From: Alphaproteobacteria bacterium
Lineage (GTDB): Bacteria; Pseudomonadota; Alphaproteobacteria; Puniceispirillales; Puniceispirillaceae
Reading direction: 5' to 3'
Assembly (NCBI GenBank): GCA_009920665.1
Contig: RFZL01000027.1
Coordinates: forward strand, 1 to 32,407
Length of the DNA stretch: 32,407 nt
The notes beneath the pieces are model-generated. The model did not search any database, was not told where the DNA came from, and worked only from the letters and a program-made list of their open reading frames with translations. A program made the translations under genes and the position numbers. Below, piece after piece: positions 1 to 9,037 of the stretch. Position 1 is the first letter of the stretch, and every line of letters starts with the position of its first letter.

Positions 1-2
1 TG

Positions 3-1766
3 GTCTCGGGCATTGGCGGCTATGGCAACTGCATCGGCATCCCGACCATTGGCGGCGAGGTCAATTTCGATTCCTCCTACAATGGCAATATCCTTGTGAA
101 CGCAATGGCGATCGGCCTTGCCAACAGCGACCGGATATTCAGGTCTGCAGCAACCGGGCCCGGCAACCCGGTGATCTATGTCGGCGCGAAGACCGGCCGG
201 GACGGCATTCATGGCGCGACCATGGCGTCGGCCGAATTCTCCGACGAGACGGAATCGAAGCGCCCCACCGTTCAGGTTGGCGACCCGTTCACCGGCAAGC
301 TGCTCATGGAGGCCTGCCTTGAATTGATGGCGTCGGACGCGGTTCTCGCCATTCAGGATATGGGGGCGGCCGGCTTGACCTCCTCCTCGGTCGAGATGGC
401 GTCGAAAGGCGGTCTTGGCATGGAAATGGACCTCGATCTGGTACCGGCCCGTGAAGACGGGATGAGCGCCTATGAATTGATGCTGTCGGAAAGTCAGGAA
501 CGAATGCTGATGGTCCTCAAGCCTGACGCCACCGAGACAGCACGCCAGATTTTCGAGAAATGGGACCTCGATTTCATGCCGATTGGCAAGGTCACCGAAA
601 CCGGGCGGCTTGTGCTGCTGAAGGATGGTGATGTCGCCTGTGATATCCCGCTGGCACCGCTTGTCGATGATGCGCCGGAATATGACCGCCCGCAGGCCGA
701 GGTGGCGAAGCGCCCGGTTCTGGCCAGCGCCGATATCAGCGATGACAGGCCGGTCACCGAGGTTCTGACAGAGCTTCTCTGCAGTGTCGATCTCGCCAGC
801 CGCCGCTGGATTTACGAGCAATATGACAGCCAGGTGATGGCCGACACCATCGCACCGCCTGGCGGTGACGCCGGCCTTGTCAGGGTTCACGGCTCGCGCC
901 GAGGTCTTGCCGCCAGCACCGATTGCACGCCGCGTTATGTCGAGGCGGACCCGCGCACCGGCGGCGCGCAGGCTGTTGCCGAGGCGTGGCGCAACCTGTC
1001 GGCCATCGGCGCGCGCGGCCTGGCGATCACCAACAATCTGAATTTCGGCAATCCGGAGCGGCCCGAAATCCTGACCCAGATGGCACAATCGGTTCTCGGC
1101 ATGGGCGATGCCGCGCGGGCACTGGAAACCCCTGTCGTTTCAGGCAATGTCTCGCTCTATAACGAGACGGATGGCAGCGCCATCCTGCCCTGTCCGGTCA
1201 TCGGCATGGTCGGCACGATCGAGGATATCGGTGCCGCCGTCGGCATGGCACCGGCCGCCGATATGACGCTGGTTGTGATCGGGCAGACGGATGAAACCGA
1301 TGATGGCTGGCTTGGTGTCTCGCTCTATGCCCGCAATCTGGCAGGCAATCCCGTGGCGGCACCGCCGCCGGTCGATCTTGAGGCCGAACGCCGCAATGGC
1401 CTGTTCGTGCAGCAGCAGATCGCCAGCGGCGCGGTCGCGGCGGCGCATGACATCAGCGATGGTGGCCTTGCTGTTGCCGTTGCCGAAATGTGTATCGCCG
1501 GCCGGACCGGCGCACAACTCACGCTTCCCGAAGGCGGCAACCGGCATGGCTGGGCCTTTGGTGAGGACCAGGCCCGCTATATCGTCGCCACCGCCGACGC
1601 GCCGGCGCTTCTGGCGGCAGCGGACTTGGCGGGCGTGCCGGCTGCGACGATCGGCAGCACCCGCGATGGAGGTGAATTGCAATTCGGCGACGAGGGTGCC
1701 ATATCTGTAGGGGACCTGAGCAATCTGGTCGAGGCGACCATCCCCGCACTGATGTCAGGCGGATGA
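3..1766 (+). CDS. purL: Phosphoribosylformylglycinamidine synthase, synthetase subunit (PurL), 5'-truncated by window edge
   Basis: PurL converts FGAR, ATP and glutamine-derived ammonia to FGAM in cytosolic purine synthesis, working with PurQ and PurS. The reading frame is open from base 3, so about 587 residues are visible. Small-type PurL is usually about 730-740 aa, so the missing N-terminal part (about 140-150 aa, including early ATP-site residues) lies outside. Visible family signatures are [13 protein letters not shown] at the left edge, [14 protein letters not shown], then [15 protein letters not shown] and [17 protein letters not shown] in the middle, [12 protein letters not shown], and [10 protein letters not shown] in the second AIR-synthetase-like half. 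It ends 28 bp before bolA, and purL-bolA-grxD on one strand is a familiar alphaproteobacterial order. Identity is very secure; only the start is unseen. Confidence 0.97.
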   Translation, partial: VSGIGGYGNCIGIPTIGGEVNFDSSYNGNILVNAMAIGLANSDRIFRSAATGPGNPVIYVGAKTGRDGIHGATMASAEFSDETESKRPTVQVGDPFTGKLLMEACLELMASDAVLAIQDMGAAGLTSSSVEMASKGGLGMEMDLDLVPAREDGMSAYELMLSESQERMLMVLKPDATETARQIFEKWDLDFMPIGKVTETGRLVLLKDGDVACDIPLAPLVDDAPEYDRPQAEVAKRPVLASADISDDRPVTEVLTELLCSVDLASRRWIYEQYDSQVMADTIAPPGGDAGLVRVHGSRRGLAASTDCTPRYVEADPRTGGAQAVAEAWRNLSAIGARGLAITNNLNFGNPERPEILTQMAQSVLGMGDAARALETPVVSGNVSLYNETDGSAILPCPVIGMVGTIEDIGAAVGMAPAADMTLVVIGQTDETDDGWLGVSLYARNLAGNPVAAPPPVDLEAERRNGLFVQQQIASGAVAAAHDISDGGLAVAVAEMCIAGRTGAQLTLPEGGNRHGWAFGEDQARYIVATADAPALLAAADLAGVPAATIGSTRDGGELQFGDEGAISVGDLSNLVEATIPALMSGG

Positions 1767-1794
1767 CGCCACCCGAACAGGAGGACAATGCCTC

Positions 1795-2034
1795 ATGCCG
1801 ATGCAGGCATCTGAAATCGAGACACTGATCAAGGACGCCTTCCCCGACGCGGAGGTTGTCATCGAGGATCTTCGCGGCGATGGCGACCACTATGCCTGCC
1901 GGGTTGTCGCGCAGGCCTTTGCCGGCAAGAGCCGCGTCCAGCAGCACCAGATGGTGTACAAGGCACTTGGCGGCCGCATGGGCGGTGAATTGCACGCGCT
2001 GGCACTACAGACATCGGCACCGACAAACAACTGA
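1795..2034 (+). CDS. bolA: BolA family protein
   Basis: A small 79-aa single-domain BolA/IbaG-type protein. Family members bind monothiol glutaredoxins and share a [2Fe-2S] cluster, acting in Fe-S trafficking or iron-linked regulation. Visible markers are the RVQQHQMVYKAL helix carrying candidate ligand His51 and the near-C-terminal ELHALAL with the conserved His67. The start at 1795 is preceded by AGGAGG (1779-1784) with 10 bases between. The ATG at 1788 is in another frame and terminates after eight codons. It lies between purL and grxD, and the adjacency to a CGFS glutaredoxin supports the BolA-Grx partnership. The iron-sulfur role is inferred from family and context. Confidence 0.93.
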   Translation: MPMQASEIETLIKDAFPDAEVVIEDLRGDGDHYACRVVAQAFAGKSRVQQHQMVYKALGGRMGGELHALALQTSAPTNN

Positions 2035-2074
2035 ATCCCGGGATGTGGCGCCATGCCCGCCCGAAGCTGGAGAA

Positions 2075-2422
2075 ATGACCATGCTTGATGACGCAACCCG
2101 TGACCGTATCCAGGCCGATATCGGCGGAGACGACGTTGTTCTTTTCATGAAGGGCACCCCGGTGTTCCCGCAATGCGGCTTCTCTGCCGCCGTTGTCGGT
2201 GTGCTGACACATCTTGGGGTGCCGTTCCGCGGCATCAATGTTCTGGAGGATGACAGCATCCGCGAGGGCATCAAGTCGTTTTCCGACTGGCCAACGATTC
2301 CGCAGCTTTATGTAAAGGGTGAGTTTGTTGGTGGCTGTGACATCGTGCGTGAAATGTACGAAACGGGCGAGCTGACCGAGATGTTCCAGACCCGCGGCGT
2401 CGACGCCAAGCCCTCGGCCTGA
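2075..2422 (+). CDS. grxD: Monothiol glutaredoxin, Grx4/GrxD family
   Basis: This 115-aa protein has the CGFS active site at residues 34-37, preceded by VVLFMKGTP and followed by the WPTIPQLYVKGEFVGGCDIV glutathione-binding region typical of Grx4/Grx5. Family members carry glutathione-ligated [2Fe-2S] clusters and deliver them or form heterocomplexes with BolA proteins in the cytosol. The start at 2075 gives a normal-length protein. The frame is open further upstream through bolA, but those extra residues do not resemble the family. The ATG at 2081 is an alternative start. The gene lies 40 bp behind bolA on the same strand and is likely co-transcribed with it. It ends 16 bp before the stop of the convergent monooxygenase-like gene. 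Confidence 0.96.
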   Translation: MTMLDDATRDRIQADIGGDDVVLFMKGTPVFPQCGFSAAVVGVLTHLGVPFRGINVLEDDSIREGIKSFSDWPTIPQLYVKGEFVGGCDIVREMYETGELTEMFQTRGVDAKPSA

Positions 2423-2438
2423 CGACATCTGTCTTGCG

Positions 2439-2843
2439 TCATTTATCGCCGGCGACCATATCGCCAGCGACCATATCGCCGGCGTCATAGCTGCGATGCG
2501 CGACCACCTCGGCGACGCGAATATGATACCAGCTGTAGAATTCCTGGCGTCCCATCTGCTGCGCGGCAAGATGCTCGATATTGATCCGCCAGTCACGGAT
2601 CGCGCCGCGGTCCCGCCAATATGACACGGTGATGCCGATCCCGTCCTCGCCGCGCACCGATTCCACACCGAGGAATCCCGGCTGCTGCTGTGCCAGCTCG
2701 ACCATCCGTTCCGAGGTCAGGCTGTACATCTCCTCAGCCGACAAAGTTCGCTGGTTGGTGAAGATCACCGCGAAATAACGCTCTGGCCAGCCATCCGAGG
2801 ACGGGGCCGGCACATTTTCAATGTCATCATCATTATCCATCAT
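2439..2843 (-). CDS. Antibiotic biosynthesis monooxygenase (ABM)-like protein
   Basis: A 134-aa protein whose core (about residues 20-118) reads as a dimeric alpha/beta-barrel ABM domain: RYFAVIFTNQRT forms the first strand, then an ERMVELAQQQPGFLGVES helix-turn, GIGITVSYWRD and a C-terminal RINIEHLAAQQMG helix. Proteins of this type are mostly uncharacterised; some are heme or quinol monooxygenases, so no substrate is assigned. The start is either of two adjacent ATGs at 2843 and 2840. AGGA lies only 3 bases from the first and 6 from the second, so 2840 is plausible. The last residues repeat (AGDMV AGDMV AGDK) because of a 15-bp tandem duplication at the 3' end. It lies downstream of rpsD beyond a terminator, so it is probably a separate unit. 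Confidence 0.8.
   Translation of the reverse strand: MMDNDDDIENVPAPSSDGWPERYFAVIFTNQRTLSAEEMYSLTSERMVELAQQQPGFLGVESVRGEDGIGITVSYWRDRGAIRDWRINIEHLAAQQMGRQEFYSWYHIRVAEVVAHRSYDAGDMVAGDMVAGDK
2444..2488. repeat. 15-bp tandem repeat, about 2.8 copies, at 3' end of ABM gene
   Basis: The units are 2444-2458 (TATCGCCGGCGACCA), 2459-2473 (one mismatch) and 2474-2488 (first 11 bases match). The repeat is in frame in the minus-strand gene and encodes the AGDMV repeats just before its stop. Confidence 0.9.
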
Positions 2844-3002
2844 GGTCCTGTCCCGTCGATGCAGGATATCCGGCGCGCGCCCTGCCCGCGGTTCGCGTGC
2901 CGCGCCTTCAGGGATAACGCAGATTTACCGGGCGGCGCCATGCAAAAATTCCCGCACCATGACATCTGCATGGCATGGCACCTGATTGAGACTCAAAGCA
3001 AA

Positions 3003-3028
3003 CGGGGCGGACCATATGGCCCGCCCCG
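3003..3028 (-). terminator. Rho-independent terminator downstream of rpsD
   Basis: CGGGGCGG (3003-3010) pairs perfectly with CCGCCCCG (3021-3028). The inner CCATATGG is itself a palindrome, giving a long stem with one mismatch. On the minus strand the stem is followed directly by TTTGCTTT. It begins 56 bases after the rpsD stop, in the expected orientation. The rest of 2844-3084 shows no gene. Confidence 0.8.
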
Positions 3029-3084
3029 ATGAATTTGCCGTGGCGGAACGACGCGCCGGCAGGTGCCGTGCGCCGGAACCGCTG

Positions 3085-3711
3085 TTACCGCGAATAATAT
3101 TCGACGACCAGATTGGGTTCCATCTGCACCGGGTAGGGAACCTCATCCAGACCCGGCACGCGAACGAATTTTGCGGTGAATTTGTTGTGGTCGACCTCGA
3201 CATATTCGGGAACATCGCGTTCGACCGATGCAACGGCGTCAAGAACGGCCGGAATGGTTTTTGCCTTCTCCTTCAGCGCGATTTCATCACCGGGGCGAAG
3301 GAGGACCGAGGAGATGTTGCAACGCTTGCCGTTGAGCAGGACGTGACCATGGTTGATGATCTGGCGCGCGGCAAAGACCGTCGGCACCATCTTCGAACGG
3401 TACAGTACCGCATCAAGGCGTGTCTCCAGGATACCAACCAGATTCTGTCCGGTATCGCCCTTCGCGCTGGCGGCCTTCTTATAATATTTCTTGAACTGCT
3501 TCTCGCCGATATTGCCGTAATAGCCCTTCAGCTTCTGCTTGGCCATCAGCTGCACACCGAAATCGGTCGGCTTCTTGCGGCGCTGGCCATGCTGGCCGGG
3601 GCCATATTCGCGGCTGTTTACGGGGGATTTCGGGCGGCCCCAGAGATTGACTCCCAGACGGCGGTCAATCTTGTGCTTGGCGGAATGCCGCTTGTGATCA
3701 GACTTGGCCAT
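3085..3711 (-). CDS. rpsD: 30S ribosomal protein S4 (uS4)
   Basis: This is a 208-aa small-subunit protein that binds 16S rRNA early in 30S assembly. The start [20 protein letters not shown] is chosen because it has the S4 N-terminus and sits behind AGGAG on the minus strand (about 3718-3722). The frame runs 35 codons further upstream, but that stretch lacks S4 similarity. Markers are [26 protein letters not shown], the S4 RNA-binding domain around residues 97-160 ([29 protein letters not shown]) and the C-terminal NLVVEYYSR. It appears to be the last gene of its transcription unit, with a hairpin terminator downstream. S4 represses its own operon in some bacteria; nothing here proves this, although a small stem-loop lies in the leader. 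Confidence 0.97.
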   Translation of the reverse strand: MAKSDHKRHSAKHKIDRRLGVNLWGRPKSPVNSREYGPGQHGQRRKKPTDFGVQLMAKQKLKGYYGNIGEKQFKKYYKKAASAKGDTGQNLVGILETRLDAVLYRSKMVPTVFAARQIINHGHVLLNGKRCNISSVLLRPGDEIALKEKAKTIPAVLDAVASVERDVPEYVEVDHNKFTAKFVRVPGLDEVPYPVQMEPNLVVEYYSR

Positions 3712-3775
3712 AGGTGGCTCCTCATATGTCTGCGGAGGCGCGTGCGGCGCATCCTTATGTGGCCCGGTAGGGTTG

Positions 3776-3789
3776 CGGCGTTTCCGCCG
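3776..3789 (-). other. GNRA-capped stem-loop in rpsD leader
   Basis: On the minus strand CGGCG-GAAA-CGCCG forms a perfect 5-bp stem closed by a GAAA tetraloop, 64 bases upstream of the rpsD start. It could be a structural element of the mRNA leader. Whether S4 binds it is unknown, and a 5-bp stem is common by chance in GC-rich DNA. Confidence 0.35.
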
Positions 3790-3864
3790 AACCGGCATCG
3801 CACCCCGCTGGTGCAATCCACGTTCCCGGGAATGGCGGGAAACTAGGCATCAGCGGCCCGTCTG

Positions 3865-4647
3865 TCAACCTGATTTCGACCTGTCACGCGTCTTGGTCAG
3901 CGCCTGGATGACCCCGTGAAGCGTGCTGATTTCCTGACTTGTCGGGCGCGCCCGGCCAAACAGCGCCCGCAGATTGCGTTTTACCGCCGGCGCCATTTCC
4001 GGCGAGATGAAGAACCCACCGCTGTCCAGCTCGGCCTCGAGCCGTTCATGGAATCTCTCCCGTTCCAGAATGGTGGCGGCGTCATCCATTGCTTCATCAG
4101 GCCCGGACCGATTTTCCGTCCCGGCAGCAGCTTTGACATTTAGCCCGGTATTTGCCCCGCTATTTGCTGCAGTGCGCCACTCCCAGGCCATCAGCAACAC
4201 CGCCTGGGCAAGGTTCAGAGACGGGTAGTCCGGATTTAGGTCGGCAGTGACAAGGCAGTCGGCGCGCACCACATCCTCATTGTCGAGTCCCGAAGCCTCC
4301 GGCCCGAACATCAGCCCGGCCTTGCCGCCATGTCGCAGAAGCTCGGCAGTCACAATACGGGGATCGCTCGTGCGCACCGGCATGTCGCGACGGCGCGCCG
4401 ACAGGGCAGCCAGAAAGGTCAAATCATGCGCGGCCCCGGCAATGCTGTCATGGACAGTGGCAGCCTCGATGATCGACGCCCCGCCAGCGGCCATAGGCAG
4501 GGCAGCGGGGTTCGGCCAGCCATCGCGTGGCGCGACGAGCCGCAGATCTGTCAGCCCGCAATTCATCATCGCACGGGCCGCGGCACCGATATTCTCGCCA
4601 AGCTGCGGGCGGACAAGGATAACGACAGGCGGCGTGGCGAGGCTCAT
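3865..4647 (-). CDS. trmJ: tRNA (cytidine/uridine-32-2'-O)-methyltransferase, TrmJ-type SPOUT enzyme
   Basis: A 260-aa SpoU/TrmH-family enzyme that 2'-O-methylates tRNA with S-adenosylmethionine. Motif 1 is ENIGAAARAMMNCGL (residues 18-32, candidate catalytic Arg25). Motif 2 is LMFGPEASGLDNED, and motif 3 is YPSLNLAQAVLLMAWE, which makes the trefoil-knot SAM site. The N-terminal VVILVRPQLGENIGAAARAM is the usual TrmJ beginning. The start at 4647 lies 3 bp after the cimA stop, so the two are almost certainly co-transcribed. The linker after the knot (around NSGANTGLN) contains a degenerate 12-bp repeat. Assignment to TrmJ position 32 rather than another TrmH paralogue rests on this N-terminus and the 250-260 aa length. 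Confidence 0.88.
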   Translation of the reverse strand: MSLATPPVVILVRPQLGENIGAAARAMMNCGLTDLRLVAPRDGWPNPAALPMAAGGASIIEAATVHDSIAGAAHDLTFLAALSARRRDMPVRTSDPRIVTAELLRHGGKAGLMFGPEASGLDNEDVVRADCLVTADLNPDYPSLNLAQAVLLMAWEWRTAANSGANTGLNVKAAAGTENRSGPDEAMDDAATILERERFHERLEAELDSGGFFISPEMAPAVKRNLRALFGRARPTSQEISTLHGVIQALTKTRDRSKSG

Positions 4648-4650
4648 GCG

Positions 4651-6267
<1,617 letters not shown>

Positions 6268-6280
6268 CCACCTGTCCCCC

Positions 6281-6302
6281 GGGGCGGCATTCGCAACGCC
6301 CC
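6281..6302 (-). other. Stem-loop between cysS and cimA
   Basis: GGGGCG (6281-6286) and CGCCCC (6297-6302) form a 6-bp stem with a 10-base loop, immediately upstream of the cimA ribosome-binding region. There is no T-run on either strand, so this is not a standard terminator. It might influence cimA translation or be incidental in GC-rich sequence. Confidence 0.3.
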
Positions 6303-6341
6303 TCACTGCGCCTAGGACTTAACAAAAATGATGCCAAAAGG

Positions 6342-7703
6342 CTAGCTTCGCCGCCAGACCGTGCCGTCCGGCCCGTCTTCAAGAAGGATCCCGCCTGCCG
6401 CCAGCTTATCACGAATGGTATCGGCGGCAGCGAAATCACGCGCCGCGCGGGCCGCCTTGCGGGCCTCGATCATGGCGTCGATTTCAGCATCATCGGCACT
6501 GTCAGCGCTCTGGTCACCCTTGGCCCATTCATCGCCTGTCTGGCCCAGCAGGCCAAGCAGCGCGGCGGATGATTTCAGCGCCACCGGCGCCTCGGCGCTG
6601 CCCCGGTTCGCCTCGCCTGCCAGCTCATGCAGCCGCGCCATCGCCGCCGGCGTGTTCAGATCATCGCAGAGCGCGGCAAGAAAGGCCGGGTCCACCGCGT
6701 CATCGGTCGCCCCGGCATCGCCAACGGCGCGATAGAGCCGGTCAAGGACATTGCGCGCCTCGGCCAGCGCCGCGCCGGTCAGCGCCACCGGCGCGCGGTA
6801 ATGCGCCGCCAGCAGACCGGCCCGCACCGTCTCGCCCCGATGTTCGGCAATCGCCTCATGCGCCAGCACCATGTTGCCAAGCGATTTCGACATCTTCTCG
6901 TCACCCATGGTGACATAGCCGTTATGCAGCCAGTATTTCGCCATGATGTCGGTGCCATGCGCGCAGCAGGACTGGGCGATTTCATTCTCGTGATGCGGGA
7001 AGACCAGATCGAGGCCGCCAGCATGAATGTCGAACGTCTCACCAAGATAATGCCGGGCCATGGCGGAGCATTCGATATGCCAGCCGGGTCGCCCCTGTCT
7101 GTCCGAGAAGGGATTGTCCCATCCCGGCTGCTCATCGCTGCTTGGCTTCCACAGCACGAAATCGGCGGCATCGCGCTTGTAGGGGGCCACCTCGACGCGG
7201 GCACCGGCGATCATGTCCTCCATGCTGCGTCCTGACAGCACGCCATAGGATGGCATCGTCGCCACACTGAACAGCACATGATCCTCGGCAATATAGGCAT
7301 GACCACCTGCGATCAGCGTCCGGATCATCGCGATCATCTCATCAATGAATTCCGTGGCGCGCGGTTCATGATCCGGCGGCAGCGCGCCAAGTGCCTTTAT
7401 ATCCTCATGAAAACAGCGGATGGTGTCTTCGCACAGATTGTCGATGCCGATATCGCGCTCGGCAGCACGGGTGATGATCTTGTCATCGACATCGGTGATG
7501 TTGCGGACATAGGTGACGCGCGGGAACTGGCGGCGCAGCAGCCGCACCAGAACATCGAACACGACAATCGGCCTGGCATTGCCGATATGGATCCGGTCAT
7601 AGACCGTTGGCCCGCAGGCATAAACCCGCACATGTGACGGGTCGAGCGGCGTGAAGACATCCTTGCTGCGGGTCAGCGTGTTATGGAGGCGCAGCGCGAT
7701 CAT
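6342..7703 (-). CDS. cysS: Cysteinyl-tRNA synthetase
   Basis: This 453-aa class I aminoacyl-tRNA synthetase charges tRNA-Cys. The HIGH signature is HIGN at residues 39-42 within YACGPTVYDRIHIGNARP, and KMSKS is intact at 270-274 (DEKMSKSLGN). The zinc ligands that select cysteine are visible as Cys30, Cys212 (WHIECSAMA), His237 and Glu241 (FPHHENEIAQS). The C-terminal part, with EIDAMIEARKAARAARDFAAAD and DKLAAGGILLEDGPDGTVWRR, is the normal CysRS tail. Length is close to the E. coli enzyme (461 aa). The start codon overlaps the gltX stop by 4 bp (ATGA), which suggests translational coupling. The gap to cimA is 74 bp. Confidence 0.97.
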   Translation of the reverse strand: MIALRLHNTLTRSKDVFTPLDPSHVRVYACGPTVYDRIHIGNARPIVVFDVLVRLLRRQFPRVTYVRNITDVDDKIITRAAERDIGIDNLCEDTIRCFHEDIKALGALPPDHEPRATEFIDEMIAMIRTLIAGGHAYIAEDHVLFSVATMPSYGVLSGRSMEDMIAGARVEVAPYKRDAADFVLWKPSSDEQPGWDNPFSDRQGRPGWHIECSAMARHYLGETFDIHAGGLDLVFPHHENEIAQSCCAHGTDIMAKYWLHNGYVTMGDEKMSKSLGNMVLAHEAIAEHRGETVRAGLLAAHYRAPVALTGAALAEARNVLDRLYRAVGDAGATDDAVDPAFLAALCDDLNTPAAMARLHELAGEANRGSAEAPVALKSSAALLGLLGQTGDEWAKGDQSADSADDAEIDAMIEARKAARAARDFAAADTIRDKLAAGGILLEDGPDGTVWRRS

Positions 7704-9037
7704 GCGGTCTCTCCACGAAGCCTCGCCAGAATGCGCCCCCGCCCGATAAAGGGCAGCAGCGGTGCGATTTCCGGGCCGCGCGCCTGGCCGGTCAGCGCCA
7801 GCCGGAGGGGCATGAACAGGCCGCGTCCCTTCGCCCCTGTGGCCGCGCCGACGGATTTTGTCCAGTCGTCCCAGACATCGCCAAGATCACCCTCGGGCAG
7901 AAGGTTGGCAGCGGCGCTGGTCACCTCCGCCGCCTCGATCACCGGAGCCAGCGGGGCGGTGCAGACCTGCCACCATTGTGCTGCCTGGCTCACCGCTTCA
8001 AGATTGTCGCGAACGGCAAGCCAGAACGCCTCGCCCCCGCCGACATCAAGTGCCGTCAGCCGGTCGGCGACAGCGGCAAAGCCAAGCTGCTGTATCACCC
8101 GCATATTGACCTGCGCCAGTTCCGCCGGGTCGAATTTGGCGGTGGCACGGCCAAAGCGTGACAGGTCAAAACCCTCGATAATGGTGGTCATATCGGCACA
8201 GGGCACCACCGGGTCGGAGGTGCCGATGCGCGCCAGCAGGCTTGCCAGCGCGGTTGCCTCAGTCCCCTCATTCCGCAGCTGGCCGATGGACAGGCTGCCA
8301 AGACGTTTCGACAGACCCTCGCCATCGGCGCCGGCCAGAAGCGCGACATGTCCCATCACCGGGGCGGTGGCGCCCAGTGCCTCGAACAGCTGAATCTGAG
8401 CCGCCGAATTGGTGACATGGTCCTCACCGCGGATGATGTGGGTGATGGCGTGGTCGATATCATCGACAACCGATGCCATGGTGTAGATAACCCGGCCATC
8501 CTCGCGGAACAGCACCGGGTCCGAAAGGCTCGACATGTGATAGCTGACATCGCCGCGCACCATGTCGGTCCAGGCCACCTCGCTGTGGTCCAGCAGAAAA
8601 CGCCAATGCGGGCGCCGGCCTTCGGCCTCGAAGGCAGCCTTCTGGTCATCGGACAGGTTCAGCGCCGCGCGGTCATAGACCGGCGGCCGGCCGGCCGACA
8701 ATTGTGCCTTGCGCTTCAGCGCCAGCTCTTCCGGCGTTTCATAGCAGGCATAGGCGCGGCCATCGGCGACAAGCTGTTGCAGTGCCGCATCATACCGCTC
8801 GAGGCGCGCCGACTGACGGTCCTCAACGTCCCATTGCATGCCCATCCAGACCAGATCGGCGCGGATCGACTCCTCGAAAGCCGCCGTCGACCGGTCAGTG
8901 TCGGTATCGTCGATCCGCAGCATGAAATGCCCGCCCTGACGGCGCGCGAACAGGAAATTCACCAGCGCGGTGCGCAGATTGCCAACATGCAGATTGCCGG
9001 TCGGGCTGGGCGCGAAGCGAACCTTCACGTTACTCAT
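7700..9037 (-). CDS. gltX: Glutamyl-tRNA synthetase, short alphaproteobacterial form
   Basis: A 445-aa class I synthetase, somewhat shorter than the usual 465-485 aa. The HIGH motif is HVGN (17-20) in PSPTGNLHVGNLRTALVNF. The KMSKS loop reads GEGLSKRLGSLS, so the first lysine of the usual KLSKR is replaced by glycine or leucine (GLSKR, 241-245). The zinc-binding region has a single cysteine (YACYETPEEL, about residues 96-105), so the four-ligand zinc site of E. coli GluRS is absent. Alphaproteobacteria often carry two GltX paralogues, one of which can charge tRNA-Gln for amidation; which this one is cannot be told here. It starts directly after the nadE stop and overlaps cysS by 4 bp. Confidence 0.94.
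   Translation of the reverse strand: MSNVKVRFAPSPTGNLHVGNLRTALVNFLFARRQGGHFMLRIDDTDTDRSTAAFEESIRADLVWMGMQWDVEDRQSARLERYDAALQQLVADGRAYACYETPEELALKRKAQLSAGRPPVYDRAALNLSDDQKAAFEAEGRRPHWRFLLDHSEVAWTDMVRGDVSYHMSSLSDPVLFREDGRVIYTMASVVDDIDHAITHIIRGEDHVTNSAAQIQLFEALGATAPVMGHVALLAGADGEGLSKRLGSLSIGQLRNEGTEATALASLLARIGTSDPVVPCADMTTIIEGFDLSRFGRATAKFDPAELAQVNMRVIQQLGFAAVADRLTALDVGGGEAFWLAVRDNLEAVSQAAQWWQVCTAPLAPVIEAAEVTSAAANLLPEGDLGDVWDDWTKSVGAATGAKGRGLFMPLRLALTGQARGPEIAPLLPFIGRGRILARLRGETA

Noticed and set aside
2986-3846. A long plus-strand open frame opposite rpsD
   Set aside because: It is the shadow of a GC-rich ribosomal protein gene; S4 on the minus strand is certain.
4136-4165. A degenerate 12-bp repeat inside trmJ (NSGANTGLN)
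   Set aside because: Only about 9 of 12 bases match, and it is in an internal linker, so I did not count it with the clear edge repeats.
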